Below are positions 1 through 7,403 of a DNA stretch of 19,757 nucleotides, piece by piece (position 1 is the first letter of the stretch; every line of letters starts with the position of its first letter). Source of the DNA: DASUSF01 sp036375275 (lineage in GTDB: Bacteria > Pseudomonadota > Alphaproteobacteria > Geminicoccales > Geminicoccaceae); NCBI GenBank assembly GCA_036375275.1, contig DASUSF010000147.1, positions 1 through 19,757 of the forward strand. The letters are read 5' to 3'. The notes under the pieces were generated by a model, which was not told the DNA's origin, searched no databases, and worked only from the letters and a program-made list of their open reading frames with translations. Made by a program: the position numbers and the translations under genes.

Positions 1-755
1 TCGATCGAGGGCTCCTCGAGGAAGACCGGCTCGTAGCGGCCCCGGATCAGGTCGATGAAGCGGGCCAGGACGCTCGGGCCGAAGTAGTGCATCGGGATGA
101 TCACCGGCGGGTCGATCTGCTCGATCACCCGGAGCATGGTCTGGTGGCTCGCGGTCCAGGTGCCGTCGACCGGGACCAGGAGCACGTCGATGATGCCGAG
201 CTTGCCGAGGTGGTCGTCGCTCAGTTCGTGGTGCAGGTGGCCGAGGTGGGCGATGCACAGGTCCAGGGTCTCGAACACGAAGATCGAGTTGCCGTTGTAG
301 CGGGTGCCGCCGAAGTCGCGGACGTTGGTCGGGACGTTCCGGACCCTGAGGTCCTCGACCTTGACGTCGTGGCGGGCGAAGCCGCCGCCCTCGCCCCAGC
401 CCTTCAGCACGTGCTCCACGCCCGGCTCGACCACGCTCGCGTAATGCGTGCTGTGAGCGTTGTTCATGGTCACGATCGACGGCGGCGTGGCTGCCCGGAC
501 GTAGCCGTTGTAGTCGGTGATCGCCGTGGCGCCACCCGGCGTCTCGATCAGGAAGCTCGAGTGGCCGAGGAAGCTGATCCGCACGTGGTGGTCCGCGGGC
601 AGGGCCGCCGGGATCACCCAGGCCGGCCCCTGCACCATCGGAAAGCACGTGGCGAGCGCGGGCGCCGGGAGAAGCGCCAGGACGAAGGCGGCGAGGCGCC
701 ATCCCCGCCCCAGCGCCCGCGCCCGAATCACGAAGCCGGTGAGCCACGTCGTCAT
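1..755 (-). CDS. MBL-fold metallo-hydrolase, exported, 3' end beyond window edge
   Basis: At least 251 codons are read on the minus strand and the frame is still open at base 1, so the C-terminus is missing. The N-terminus has an Arg-rich start, a hydrophobic stretch (about residues 20-35) and an Ala-x-Ala end near residue 35, so it is probably exported. The body looks like a metallo-beta-lactamase fold of the UlaG-like type: FLGHSSFLIET (62-72), a putative metal site HSTHY (101-105), LGHLHHE (171-177), PVDGTW (195-200) and IPMHYF (220-225). The first site lacks the usual HxHxDH spelling, so the substrate and metal occupancy are uncertain. The start at 755 is preceded by GGAGG six bases upstream. 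The DJ-1/PfpI gene ends 48 bases upstream on the same strand, so the two are probably co-transcribed. The fold is fairly sure; the reaction is not known. Confidence 0.82.
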   Translation of the reverse strand, partial: MTTWLTGFVIRARALGRGWRLAAFVLALLPAPALATCFPMVQGPAWVIPAALPADHHVRISFLGHSSFLIETPGGATAITDYNGYVRAATPPSIVTMNNAHSTHYASVVEPGVEHVLKGWGEGGGFARHDVKVEDLRVRNVPTNVRDFGGTRYNGNSIFVFETLDLCIAHLGHLHHELSDDHLGKLGIIDVLLVPVDGTWTASHQTMLRVIEQIDPPVIIPMHYFGPSVLARFIDLIRGRYEPVFLEEPSI

Positions 756-803
756 CCACCGCCTCCACGTTGCGCCGGAGGGCGGACGGCGGGTTGACGC
801 CGG

Positions 804-1373
804 TCAGGCGCTCCTCCGCATGCCCTCGTGCCGGCCCTCGGCGATCTCCTCGATCACCTTGGCACAGAAGGCGGGGAGGTCGGAAGGCCTGCGGCTGGTC
901 ACGAGCCCTTGATCGACCACCACCGCCTCGTCGACCCACTTCGCCCCGGCGTTGATCAGGTCGGTCCGGATCGAGGGGAAGGACGTGACGGTCCGGCCGC
1001 GCACCACGTCCGCCTCGACCAGCAGCCATGGGCCGTGGCAGATGGCGCCGACCGGCTTGCCGGCTCCGACGAAGCCGTGGACGAACGCGACCGCCTTCTG
1101 CTCGAGGCGGAGCTTGTCGGGGTTGATCTGGCCGCCGGGCAGGACCAGCGCGTCGTACTCGCCGACGCCCACCTCGTCGAGCGTCCGGTCGACCGCGAAC
1201 CGGTCGCCCCAGTCGGTCTTGTCCCAGCCGGTGATCTCGCCGCCCTCGGGGGCGACGACGTGCACGGTCGCCCCCGCCGCCCGGAGCGCCTTCAGGGGCT
1301 CGCTGAGCTCGGACTGCTCGAAGCCGTCGGTCGCGAGGATCGCGACGGTCTTGCCGCAAAGGTCGTGCGCCAT
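804..1373 (-). CDS. DJ-1/PfpI family type 1 glutamine amidotransferase-like protein
   Basis: The product has 189 residues, the normal size for single-domain PfpI/YhbO-type proteins. The N-terminal strand and acidic motif DGFEQSEL (16-23), the YDALVLPGG segment (73-81) and the nucleophile elbow AICHGPWLL (110-118, Cys112-His113) are the family hallmarks. Members of this family act as cysteine-dependent proteases, deglycases or stress chaperones in the cytoplasm; which of these applies cannot be told from sequence. I chose the ATG at 1373 because a GGGAG motif lies about 8 bases upstream and the PfpI domain begins right after it. The frame stays open far upstream, but that part is antisense to the methyltransferase and is not protein-like. 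The gene is divergent from the FkbM gene across about 190 bases and probably leads an operon with the MBL-fold gene. Confidence 0.9.
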   Translation of the reverse strand: MAHDLCGKTVAILATDGFEQSELSEPLKALRAAGATVHVVAPEGGEITGWDKTDWGDRFAVDRTLDEVGVGEYDALVLPGGQINPDKLRLEQKAVAFVHGFVGAGKPVGAICHGPWLLVEADVVRGRTVTSFPSIRTDLINAGAKWVDEAVVVDQGLVTSRRPSDLPAFCAKVIEEIAEGRHEGMRRSA

Positions 1374-1565
1374 GGCTGCTCTCCCGTATCTCGTGGAGCC
1401 GCCGGACGTGGCCCGGCCGGCGGCAGCTGGGCGGGAAACGACCGGCACACCCGATGGTTTCGGCGGGTGGTCTCGGATGGGTATCGCTGCGTCAGATCGC
1501 CCGCCCTCGCTGCTCACGCGGGCGCCGCGCTTGCGCGGGCCCTGGGCCTCGGCGACACCCGCCCC

Positions 1566-2312
1566 ATGCTCGCTCATCTTCAGGGCCTCGCGCGCTCGCT
1601 CCGGATCTACTACGGCAGCCCGGCCCGGCTCCGCCGCATGGGAAGGCTCTATCGCCAGTTCGTGCGCCCGGGCGACCTGGCGTTCGACATCGGCGCCCAC
1701 GTCGGCGACCGGACCCTCGTCCTCAGCCGGCTCGGCGCGCGGGTCGTCGCGCTCGAGCCGCAGCCGGGCCCGCTCCGGGTCCTCCGCCTGCTGCACGGCC
1801 GGCGCGCCGGCGTGACCATCGTCGCGGCCGCAGCGTCGTCGGCGCCCGGTCGGCTCACACTCCGGATCAGCCGCCGCCATCCGACCGTCTCGAGCGCATC
1901 GCCCGCCTTCCTCGAGCGGGTCGAGGGCGCCCTCTCGTTCGCGGGCGTCGTCTGGCCGGACCGGATCGAGGTGGAGGCGACCACCCTCGACCGGCTGATC
2001 GCGACCCATGGCGAGCCCGCCTTCGTGAAGATCGATGTCGAGGGGTTCGAGCGCGAGGTGCTCGCCGGCCTCGCCCGCCCGGTGAGGGCGCTGTCCTTCG
2101 AGTACCTGGCCGAGACCATCCCGCTCGCGCTGGCGTGCGTCGACCGGCTGGAAGAGCTCGGCCGTCACCGCTACAACGCGTCGCCTGGCGAGAGCCTGGA
2201 GCTGGCCCTCCCCGAGTGGACCGACGCGGACGGCATCCGCGGATTTCTGGCGGGACGACCGCCGGACAGCGGCTCCGGGGACGTCTATGCCCGCCGGGGC
2301 GAGCCGTTCTGA
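1566..2312 (+). CDS. FkbM family SAM-dependent methyltransferase
   Basis: The product has 248 residues. The Rossmann SAM-binding motif is DLAFDIGAHVGDRTLVLSRL (37-56), followed by the acidic strand end VVALEPQP (60-67). The family signature FVKIDVEGFEREVL (153-166) and FEYLAE (178-183) follow, as in FkbM-type O-methyltransferases that modify sugars or secondary metabolites. No glycan or secondary-metabolite genes are nearby, so the substrate is unknown. The start is uncertain: the ATG at 1566 has no clear ribosome binding site and the frame is open upstream, so a GTG around 1470 could also be used. The ATG gives a start just ahead of the first conserved helix. A GC-rich hairpin follows the stop, before the dehydrogenase gene. 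Confidence 0.85.
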   Translation: MLAHLQGLARSLRIYYGSPARLRRMGRLYRQFVRPGDLAFDIGAHVGDRTLVLSRLGARVVALEPQPGPLRVLRLLHGRRAGVTIVAAAASSAPGRLTLRISRRHPTVSSASPAFLERVEGALSFAGVVWPDRIEVEATTLDRLIATHGEPAFVKIDVEGFEREVLAGLARPVRALSFEYLAETIPLALACVDRLEELGRHRYNASPGESLELALPEWTDADGIRGFLAGRPPDSGSGDVYARRGEPF

Positions 2313-2361
2313 GAGGGGCGGTGGGTGCGGGCCCGCGGTGTGCGGGCTAAGATCGGCGGAG

Positions 2362-2387
2362 CGCCGGCCGGACGACCCCGGCCGGCG
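2362..2387 (+). other. GC-rich hairpin between methyltransferase and dehydrogenase genes
   Basis: CGCCGGCCGG pairs with its complement at 2378-2387 (10 bp, six-base loop). It sits 50 bases after the methyltransferase stop and 20 bases before the next start codon, with no T-run after it. It could be a weak terminator or a 5' leader structure for the downstream gene. Confidence 0.4.
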
Positions 2388-2406
2388 GCCATGGGGAGGT
2401 GGGACG

Positions 2407-3408
2407 ATGCGGATCGTGGTGATCGGGGCCGGGGCGATGGGCGGCAGCTACGGCGGCCTGCTCGCGGAGAGCGGCCATGACGTGGCGCTGGTCGACACCT
2501 GGGAAGAGCACGTCCGGGCGATCGAGCGGGACGGCCTCCTGGTCGACGGCGCCCGCGGCGAGCACAGGCTCCGGCTTCCGGTGACGACCGGGGTCGCCGG
2601 CCTCGAGCCGGCGGACGTCGTGATCTGCTTCGTCGACAGCAACAACACCCGCGCCGCGGCGGCGGGGGCGGCGGAGGTGTGCAGGCCCGACGGCTTCGCG
2701 ATCACCTTTCAGAACGGGATCGGCAACGTCGAGGCGCTGCAGGCGGCGGTCGGCCCCGAGCGGGTGCTCGGCGGCTCGAGCATGTGCAGCGCCGCGGTCG
2801 TCGGCCCCGGCCACGTGCGCCTCACCCACCACGCCACGACCTCGCTCGGCGAGATCGGCGGCGGGTCGAGCCCGCGGGCGGAGCGGCTCGCAGAGGCGCT
2901 GCGCGGCGCCGGGCTGGAGAGCCGGGTCGTCCCCGACGTCATGGCGACCATCTGGACCAAATTCGCGCTCAACTGCGCGATCAACGCGATCTGCGCGACC
3001 ACCGGGCTCCGCCTCGGCGAGGTGGTGCGGGTCCCCGAGCTGGACGCCTTCCAGCACCGGGTGATCGACGAGGTTCTGGCGGTCGCCGCGCGGAAGGGCG
3101 TGGCGCTGACCGACCCCGACCTCCGGAAGACCGTCAAGGACCACTGCCAGCGGAAGTTCAGCAGGCCGTCGATGCTCCAGCACGTGGATGCGGGGCGGCG
3201 CACCGAGATCGACGCCCTGAACGGCGCCCTGGTCCGGGAGGCGAAGGCGATCGACCTGCCGGTGCCCTACAACGAATCGCTGGTCGCGCTGCTCAAGGGG
3301 CGGGAGCTCAGGGAGATCCGGCGACACACCCTGCCGAACCTCGACTTCGAGGCGTGGGAGGCGAAGGTGCGCGCGGGCGATCCCTCGCCCGAGCCGCCCG
3401 TAGGCTGA
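2407..3408 (+). CDS. Ketopantoate reductase (PanE/ApbA) family 2-dehydropantoate 2-reductase-like
   Basis: The product has 333 residues, slightly longer than E. coli PanE. It opens with a Rossmann motif MRIVVIGAGAMGG (1-13) for NAD(P)H, has the N-domain end FQNGIGN (101-107) and the C-terminal helical domain with WTKFALNCAINAICATTG (183-200), where Lys185 and Asn189 match the catalytic Lys/Asn of ketopantoate reductases. SMLQHVDAGRRTEIDALNG (255-273) is the conserved substrate-side motif. The true PanE reaction is NADPH reduction of 2-dehydropantoate to pantoate for coenzyme A, but this family has many paralogues in catabolic clusters, and no other pantothenate gene is present. The ATG at 2407 has a GGGAGGTGG ribosome binding site. 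It is followed at once by a hairpin that probably ends the transcript. Confidence 0.9.
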   Translation: MRIVVIGAGAMGGSYGGLLAESGHDVALVDTWEEHVRAIERDGLLVDGARGEHRLRLPVTTGVAGLEPADVVICFVDSNNTRAAAAGAAEVCRPDGFAITFQNGIGNVEALQAAVGPERVLGGSSMCSAAVVGPGHVRLTHHATTSLGEIGGGSSPRAERLAEALRGAGLESRVVPDVMATIWTKFALNCAINAICATTGLRLGEVVRVPELDAFQHRVIDEVLAVAARKGVALTDPDLRKTVKDHCQRKFSRPSMLQHVDAGRRTEIDALNGALVREAKAIDLPVPYNESLVALLKGRELREIRRHTLPNLDFEAWEAKVRAGDPSPEPPVG

Positions 3409-3410
3409 GA

Positions 3411-3432
3411 CGCTTACGTGGCGACGTAGGCG
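3411..3432 (+). terminator. Terminator-like hairpin after the dehydrogenase
   Basis: CGCTTACGT (3411-3419) pairs with ACGTAGGCG (3424-3432) with one G-T wobble and a four-base GGCG loop, starting three bases after the stop codon. No T-run follows, so it may work with Rho or only protect the 3' end. Confidence 0.5.
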
Positions 3433-3842
3433 CCCGCGGGCGGTCTCGCTTGAGGAATCCCCTGCTCGAGGAGCGTTGAGATCGGTGGTGGATCGACGCT
3501 GGTGGTTCATCCGGTTCCGGTGCGGACGCTCGGGTCGACAGATGGTCTCGGCGCGGCAGACCCTCGGGCGAGGCTGGTTGCGGGGCCGGGCCCCGTGGGT
3601 CCGGTTAAGACCGTTGCAACCTTTCCCCCGCATTCTGCACGAGGTCCATGTGATCCTGGGAATCCGCGCGCGGGGTCGAGGTTGGAGTGCGGGCTCACGG
3701 ATTCCGACCATAGCCTGCGGCATGAAGCGAAGCTGGCGCCCGGGGGTGAAGGAATGATCGACGCGCCCCCGTCCGGAGCCGTCCGGGACGTACCGCTGGA
3801 CGGGCGTCCAGGGCGCGATGCGGTAGCACCCGGGGAGGCCGG
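3433..3842. other. Intergenic stretch without a supported gene
   Basis: About 410 bases with open frames on both strands, but none has a convincing ribosome binding site or a recognisable protein, and base composition is slightly less GC-rich than in the flanking genes. I see no tRNA, no clear promoter and no conserved RNA in it. It may contain decayed coding sequence. Confidence 0.5.
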
Positions 3843-3996
3843 GCTCTAGAGCGGATCCCGATGTGACGGAACCGCCTGCAGGCGTTCCGCTCGGGTGAAT
3901 CCGCTCCGATCGATCGGAACAGAGCAATTTTGTTCCGATGAGCGGAAGGACGTCGCGGTTGGATGCGGTTCTGTCTCATCGGAAATTGCTCGAGCA
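3843..3996. repeat. Composite palindromic repeat (REP/MITE-like) upstream of the oxidoreductase gene
   Basis: The stretch is bounded by two perfect palindromes, GCTCTAGAGC (3843-3852) and TGCTCGAGCA (3987-3996). Within it GAGCGGAT (3849-3856) pairs with ATCCGCTC (3899-3906) around an inner arm centred on CTGCAG (3876-3881). ATCGGAACA (3913-3921) pairs with TGTTCCGAT (3931-3939). A longer arm at 3922-3942 is repeated inverted and slightly shortened at 3975-3991. TCTAGAGC-type palindromes of this style are scattered in many alphaproteobacterial genomes, so this is likely a dispersed non-coding repeat. It ends 35 bases before the next start codon, so it may influence that gene's expression. No target-site duplication is obvious. 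Confidence 0.6.
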
Positions 3997-4031
3997 GTCC
4001 CGAGGGTGGTCGGGCAGTCAAGGAGGCGACG

Positions 4032-5204
4032 ATGTCCAACCCGGTGATCCGGAAGCTCGGCCGCCGGCTCCGTCTCGGCATGATCGGCGGCGGCTCGGGC
4101 GCGATGATCGGTCCGGTGCATCGGGCCGCGGCGACGCTCGACGGCCGGTTCGAGGTCGTCGCGGGCGTGCTGTCGTCCGATCCGGCGAAGGGGCGCCGGG
4201 ACGCGGCCGAACTCGGCATCAGGCGGAGCTACGACAGCCCGGACGAGCTGCTGAGCGCGGAGGCGGTGCGGGACGACGGCATCGACGCGCTCGCGGTGGT
4301 GACGCCGAACGACACCCATCTCGCCTACGCCGGCGCGGCGCTCGACCGGCGCCTGCACGTGATCTGCGACAAGCCGCTCACCAACACCCTGGCGGACGCA
4401 CGCAGCCTGGTCCGGAAGGTCGAGGCGAGCGGCAGGGTGTTCTGTCTGACCCACAACTACAGCGGCTACCCGATGGTGCGGGAAGCGCGGGCCCGGGTCC
4501 GTGCGGGCGAGCTCGGTCCCGTCCGACTGGTCCACGTGGTCTACGCCCAGGGCTCCCTCGCGGCGAGGGTCGAGCACGGCGACATCCCGAAGCGGCTCCG
4601 CTGGCGTCTCGACCCGTCGGTGGGCGGCGCTTCACACGTCCTGCTCGACATCGGCACCCACGCCCATCAGCTCGCGACCTTCATCACCGGACAGCAGGTC
4701 AGCTCGGTGATGGCCGAGGTCGGCGCGGTTTTGCCCGGCCGGGCGGCCCACGACACCGCTTCCGCCCTCCTCCGCTTCGACGGCGGCGCCAGGGGCGTGC
4801 TCTGGACGACCAAGGCCGCGGCCGGCGCCGAGAACGCGCTGACGATCGAGGTTTACGGCGAGGAGGGTGGGCTCGCCTTCGAGCAGACCCACCCCAACCA
4901 CCTCCGCCTGATGCGCCGGGACGCCGCCCCGGTCCTGCTGAGCCGCGGCCAGCCGGGACTGTCGGAGGCGGCGGCGCGCGCGACCCGGATCCCGAGCGGC
5001 CACCCCGAGGGCTTCCACGAGGCGTTCGCGAACCTCTACGCCGACTTCGCCGACGCCGTCGCCGCGTCGCTCACGGGCGAAGCCGCCGACCCGCTCGCGC
5101 TCGACTTCCCGACCGTGCACGACGGCGCGCGCGGGGTCGCGTTCGTCGAGGCCTGCCTCCGCTCGACCGCCTCGGGCCGCTGGGCGGACTGCGCCGCCGC
5201 CTGA
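4032..5204 (+). CDS. Gfo/Idh/MocA family oxidoreductase
   Basis: The product has 390 residues, usual for the family. The N-terminal NAD(P)-binding fold begins with LGMIGGGSGAMIGPVHRAA (15-33). The family motif around VICDKPLTN (110-118) carries the Lys that contacts cofactor and substrate. The C-terminal domain has GDIPKRLRWRLDPSVGGASH (183-202) and LDIGTHAHQL (205-214), with His210 at the position of the catalytic His of related sugar dehydrogenases. Members oxidise or reduce sugars, inositols and related compounds; the substrate here cannot be named. The frame is open upstream, but the ATG at 4032 has a textbook AAGGAGG five bases away, so I use it. A hairpin after the stop and a 132-base gap separate it from the cupin gene, so shared transcription is possible but not certain. 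Confidence 0.9.
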   Translation: MSNPVIRKLGRRLRLGMIGGGSGAMIGPVHRAAATLDGRFEVVAGVLSSDPAKGRRDAAELGIRRSYDSPDELLSAEAVRDDGIDALAVVTPNDTHLAYAGAALDRRLHVICDKPLTNTLADARSLVRKVEASGRVFCLTHNYSGYPMVREARARVRAGELGPVRLVHVVYAQGSLAARVEHGDIPKRLRWRLDPSVGGASHVLLDIGTHAHQLATFITGQQVSSVMAEVGAVLPGRAAHDTASALLRFDGGARGVLWTTKAAAGAENALTIEVYGEEGGLAFEQTHPNHLRLMRRDAAPVLLSRGQPGLSEAAARATRIPSGHPEGFHEAFANLYADFADAVAASLTGEAADPLALDFPTVHDGARGVAFVEACLRSTASGRWADCAAA

Positions 5205-5213
5205 GGGCGGGCC

Positions 5214-5249
5214 GGCGCTCGACGATCAATCGTCCACCCGCCGAGCGCC
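5214..5249 (+). terminator. Nested hairpin after the oxidoreductase gene
   Basis: GGCGCTCG (5214-5221) pairs with CGAGCGCC (5242-5249). A second small stem, GACGAT with ATCGTC (5221-5234), lies inside. It begins nine bases after the stop codon and has no T-run, so a terminator role is likely but not proven. Confidence 0.45.
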
Positions 5250-5336
5250 CGGGCGCCTCCTGCGCCGCCGTCCGGCCTGGAACCTCGAAGCCACGCTCCC
5301 GTTGACGCTTCCAGCACGCACAGGGGAGGGACTTCG

Positions 5337-5684
5337 ATGACCGACACCACGGTGAAGAAGGTCAGCTCGGAGACCGCGCCGAAGGGCGCGCTCGGGCAGC
5401 GTCACCTGGCGTCCGGCAAGACGGTGTCGATGCGGCTCTGGGACGAGTCGCCGGGCGAGCAGAAGGCGCCGGCCCGGCGCGACTACGAGACGGTCGGTTT
5501 CGTGATCCGGGGACGGGCGGAGCTGACCCTCGAAGGCCAGACGCTCCGGCTCGAGCCGGGCGACTCCTGGCTGGTGCCGAAGGGGGCCGAGCACGCCTAC
5601 CGCATCCTCGAGTCGTTCAGGGCGGTCGAGGCGACGGCGCCGCCGGCCCAGGTCCACGGGCGTGACGAGCCGCGAGCCAGCTGA
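5337..5684 (+). CDS. Cupin domain-containing protein
   Basis: The product has 115 residues, a single small cupin barrel. The two barrel motifs are visible as YETVGFVIRGRAELTLEG (50-67) and LEPGDSWLVPKGAEHAYRI (72-90), with His86 in the second motif. The first motif lacks the usual HxH pair (it has Tyr50, Glu51), so metal binding is doubtful and it may be a sugar- or ligand-binding or isomerase-like cupin. It is cytoplasmic, with no signal peptide. The ATG at 5337 is preceded by GGGGAGGG. The stop is separated by a single base from the start of the next small gene, so the two are translationally coupled. Confidence 0.85.
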   Translation: MTDTTVKKVSSETAPKGALGQRHLASGKTVSMRLWDESPGEQKAPARRDYETVGFVIRGRAELTLEGQTLRLEPGDSWLVPKGAEHAYRILESFRAVEATAPPAQVHGRDEPRAS

Positions 5685-5685
5685 G

Positions 5686-5859
5686 ATGGCGGATCAGCGA
5701 CACCCCGACGGCAACCCGCCCGGTCCGCGTGAGCCGCGCCCCGTGAGCCGGAGCGCCAACCAGGCCCGCCAGGGCGAGATCATCCTCGGCCCGCGCGGGC
5801 GCTGGATCTGGATCGGCGCCTTCGTCCTGGTCCTCGCGCTCCTCCTGTTCGGGATCTGA
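5686..5859 (+). CDS. Small tail-anchored membrane protein, 57 aa
   Basis: The product has 57 residues: a Pro/Arg-rich hydrophilic N-terminus, an ARQGEIILGPRGR segment (26-38) and a C-terminal hydrophobic helix (about 39-57) ending directly at the stop. This is the layout of the tiny ARQG-type membrane proteins common in alphaproteobacteria, whose role is not known to me. The start at 5686 is one base after the cupin stop (TGAGATG), implying coupled translation. An in-frame alternative start about eight codons upstream lies within the cupin gene and is less likely. The frame and hydrophobic pattern look real; function is unknown. Confidence 0.65.
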   Translation: MADQRHPDGNPPGPREPRPVSRSANQARQGEIILGPRGRWIWIGAFVLVLALLLFGI

Positions 5860-5885
5860 CACCCGTGCACGCCCGGGAGGAGGCC

Positions 5886-5954
5886 ATGGCGGAAGAGTAC
5901 GGGCCGCCGGCGGAGAAGAGCGGGGGCCACGGCGGAGCGCGCCGCCACGGCTGA
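5886..5954 (+). CDS. Possible 22-aa peptide with strong ribosome binding site
   Basis: A 22-codon frame begins with MAEEYGPPAEKSGG and ends in a Gly/His/Arg-rich tail. It has a very good GGGAGGAGG just upstream, better than that of the transporter gene whose ATG follows five bases after this stop. It could be a real small protein or a leader that loads ribosomes onto the next gene. No similarity is recognised. Confidence 0.35.
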   Translation: MAEEYGPPAEKSGGHGGARRHG

Positions 5955-5959
5955 GCCCC

Positions 5960-7099
5960 ATGGATCAGCATCCGGAGCCGGACCGCGCCGGCAGCTTCGC
6001 GGGCCAGGTGGCGGCGTCGCGGCTCACGCTGATCACAGCTCTCGTCGCGATTATTGTTGCGGTGTTAGTTGCTTACGCTCTTAAGATCACCTATTCGGTG
6101 AGCATGCCCCTGGCGCTGGCGTTCTTCTTGGCCGCGGCCGTCCATCCGGTTCAGACGGGGCTCGCGGCCCGTCTGCCGCGCGGACTCCGCGGCCTCGGGC
6201 TGCTCGCGGCGCTGGCGGTGGTCGTGCTGGCGCTGGCGGCCCTGGTCGGGGCGGTATGGCTCGCGGGCGAGCTCGTCGCGCCCAAGATGCCCGAGTACGC
6301 CGATCAGCTGCGCGAGCAGTGGCAGTCGCTCAAGGGCTGGGCCCGTCAGGTCGGTCTGCCGCTGCCGATCGCCGGCGGCGAAGCGGAGGGCGAACAATCG
6401 ACCAACGGCAACCTGATCGAGACGCTGACCGGCACGCTTCAGGACTTCGCCTCGTCGTTCGTGTCGTTCCTCGTCCTTCTGGTGCTCACGCTGTTCTTCA
6501 TGCTGCTGATGCTCGGCGAGGCCGGCCGCTGGGGAGAGAAGGCTGTCAACGCGCTTCCTGGCGGCGCCGGGCTCGAGGCGGTGGACGTGGTCCGCACCGT
6601 CGCCTTCAAGGTGCGGCGGTTCCTGCTGGTGCGCACGGTGGCGAGCCTGATCTCGGGCGTGGTCGCCGGAGTGTGGCTCTGGCTCGTCGGGGTCGATCTC
6701 GCGCTCGTCTGGGGCCTGCTTTTCTTCGTCCTCAACTACATTCCGAACATCGGCTCGGTGATCGCCGCGATCCCGCCGACCCTGGTCGCCGTCTTGCAGC
6801 TGGGCCCGGTCTGGGCGGCGGTCGCGGTCGCCGGCCTGGTCGCCAACGAGCAGATCATCGGCAACTACGTCGACCCGAAGCTGCAGGGCCGCAACCTCGA
6901 CGTCTCGCCGCTCGTGATCCTGGTCTCGGTGATCTTCTGGGGCTGGGTGTGGGGCATCGTGGGCGCGTTGATCGCGGTGCCGATGACCGTGACCCTGCTG
7001 ATCGCCTTCTCACGCACCGAGGCGCTCCGACCGCTGGCCCTGCTCCTCTCGTCCAGCCCCGATCTCGAGGAGATGGACCGGCGCGCCCGCCGGGACTAA
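5960..7099 (+). CDS. AI-2E family transporter (YdiK/PerM-like membrane protein)
   Basis: The product has 379 residues, typical for the family. Hydrophobic helices at about 23-42, 48-62 and 75-105 are followed by a soluble region (about 110-160). A second block begins at FVSFLVLLVLTLFFMLLMLG and continues to about residue 355. The family pattern LLFFVLNYIPNIGSVIAAIPP (253-273) and the NYVDPKLQGRNLDVSPLVIL stretch (from about 306) are clear. The family exports varied small solutes or ions; the autoinducer-2 name comes from one member and should not be read as a function. A short block of A/T-rich codons (6049-6100) within the first helix stands out from the rest of the gene. No strong ribosome binding site precedes this start, which suggests coupling to the 22-codon frame upstream. 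Confidence 0.92.
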   Translation: MDQHPEPDRAGSFAGQVAASRLTLITALVAIIVAVLVAYALKITYSVSMPLALAFFLAAAVHPVQTGLAARLPRGLRGLGLLAALAVVVLALAALVGAVWLAGELVAPKMPEYADQLREQWQSLKGWARQVGLPLPIAGGEAEGEQSTNGNLIETLTGTLQDFASSFVSFLVLLVLTLFFMLLMLGEAGRWGEKAVNALPGGAGLEAVDVVRTVAFKVRRFLLVRTVASLISGVVAGVWLWLVGVDLALVWGLLFFVLNYIPNIGSVIAAIPPTLVAVLQLGPVWAAVAVAGLVANEQIIGNYVDPKLQGRNLDVSPLVILVSVIFWGWVWGIVGALIAVPMTVTLLIAFSRTEALRPLALLLSSSPDLEEMDRRARRD

Positions 7100-7169
7100 G
7101 CCACCGCGCGCACGTCATCCAAACCGATTGGCGCTGCGTACATGCGGCGGCGTCGAAGAGGAGCCGCAC

Positions 7170-7352
7170 GTGGTACATGTCGTCAAGGTGACGGTTACCC
7201 GCCCGCGTGGGCGGCCCCGGCTTTTCCACCGGATCCTCAGCCTGATGGCGATCATCATGCTCGGTCTGGCGGGGGTGCTCGCTTTCGGCCTGCCCCGGGC
7301 GTTCGGGCAGACCATCGGCGACGACTGCATTCGGACTTGCACGCCGGCATGA
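7170..7352 (+). CDS. Small exported or membrane-anchored protein, 60 aa
   Basis: Read from a GTG at 7170 with AGAGGAG about seven bases upstream, the product has a basic N-terminus (RPRGRPRLFHR), a hydrophobic helix and an AFG|QTIGDDC junction that resembles a signal peptidase site. That would leave only about 14 residues with two cysteines. An earlier ATG at 7128 in the same frame is possible but has no ribosome binding site. It lies 51 bases before the DUF1194 gene. No family is recognised. Confidence 0.5.
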   Translation: MVHVVKVTVTRPRGRPRLFHRILSLMAIIMLGLAGVLAFGLPRAFGQTIGDDCIRTCTPA

Positions 7353-7403
7353 ACAGGTAGACGCTCGGACCATTGGTAGGGTGCGTCGCGCGATTGCACG
7401 AAC

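Noticed and set aside
804..2168. Long minus-strand frame of 454 codons covering the PfpI gene and beyond
   Set aside because: Only the last 189 codons are protein-like. The upstream part is antisense to the FkbM methyltransferase and lacks domain signals; the PfpI start at 1373 has its own ribosome binding site.
3476..3849. Open frames of 93 and 115 codons in the gap after the dehydrogenase
   Set aside because: No ribosome binding site, no recognisable family and no consistent codon bias; two overlapping frames look equally (un)likely.
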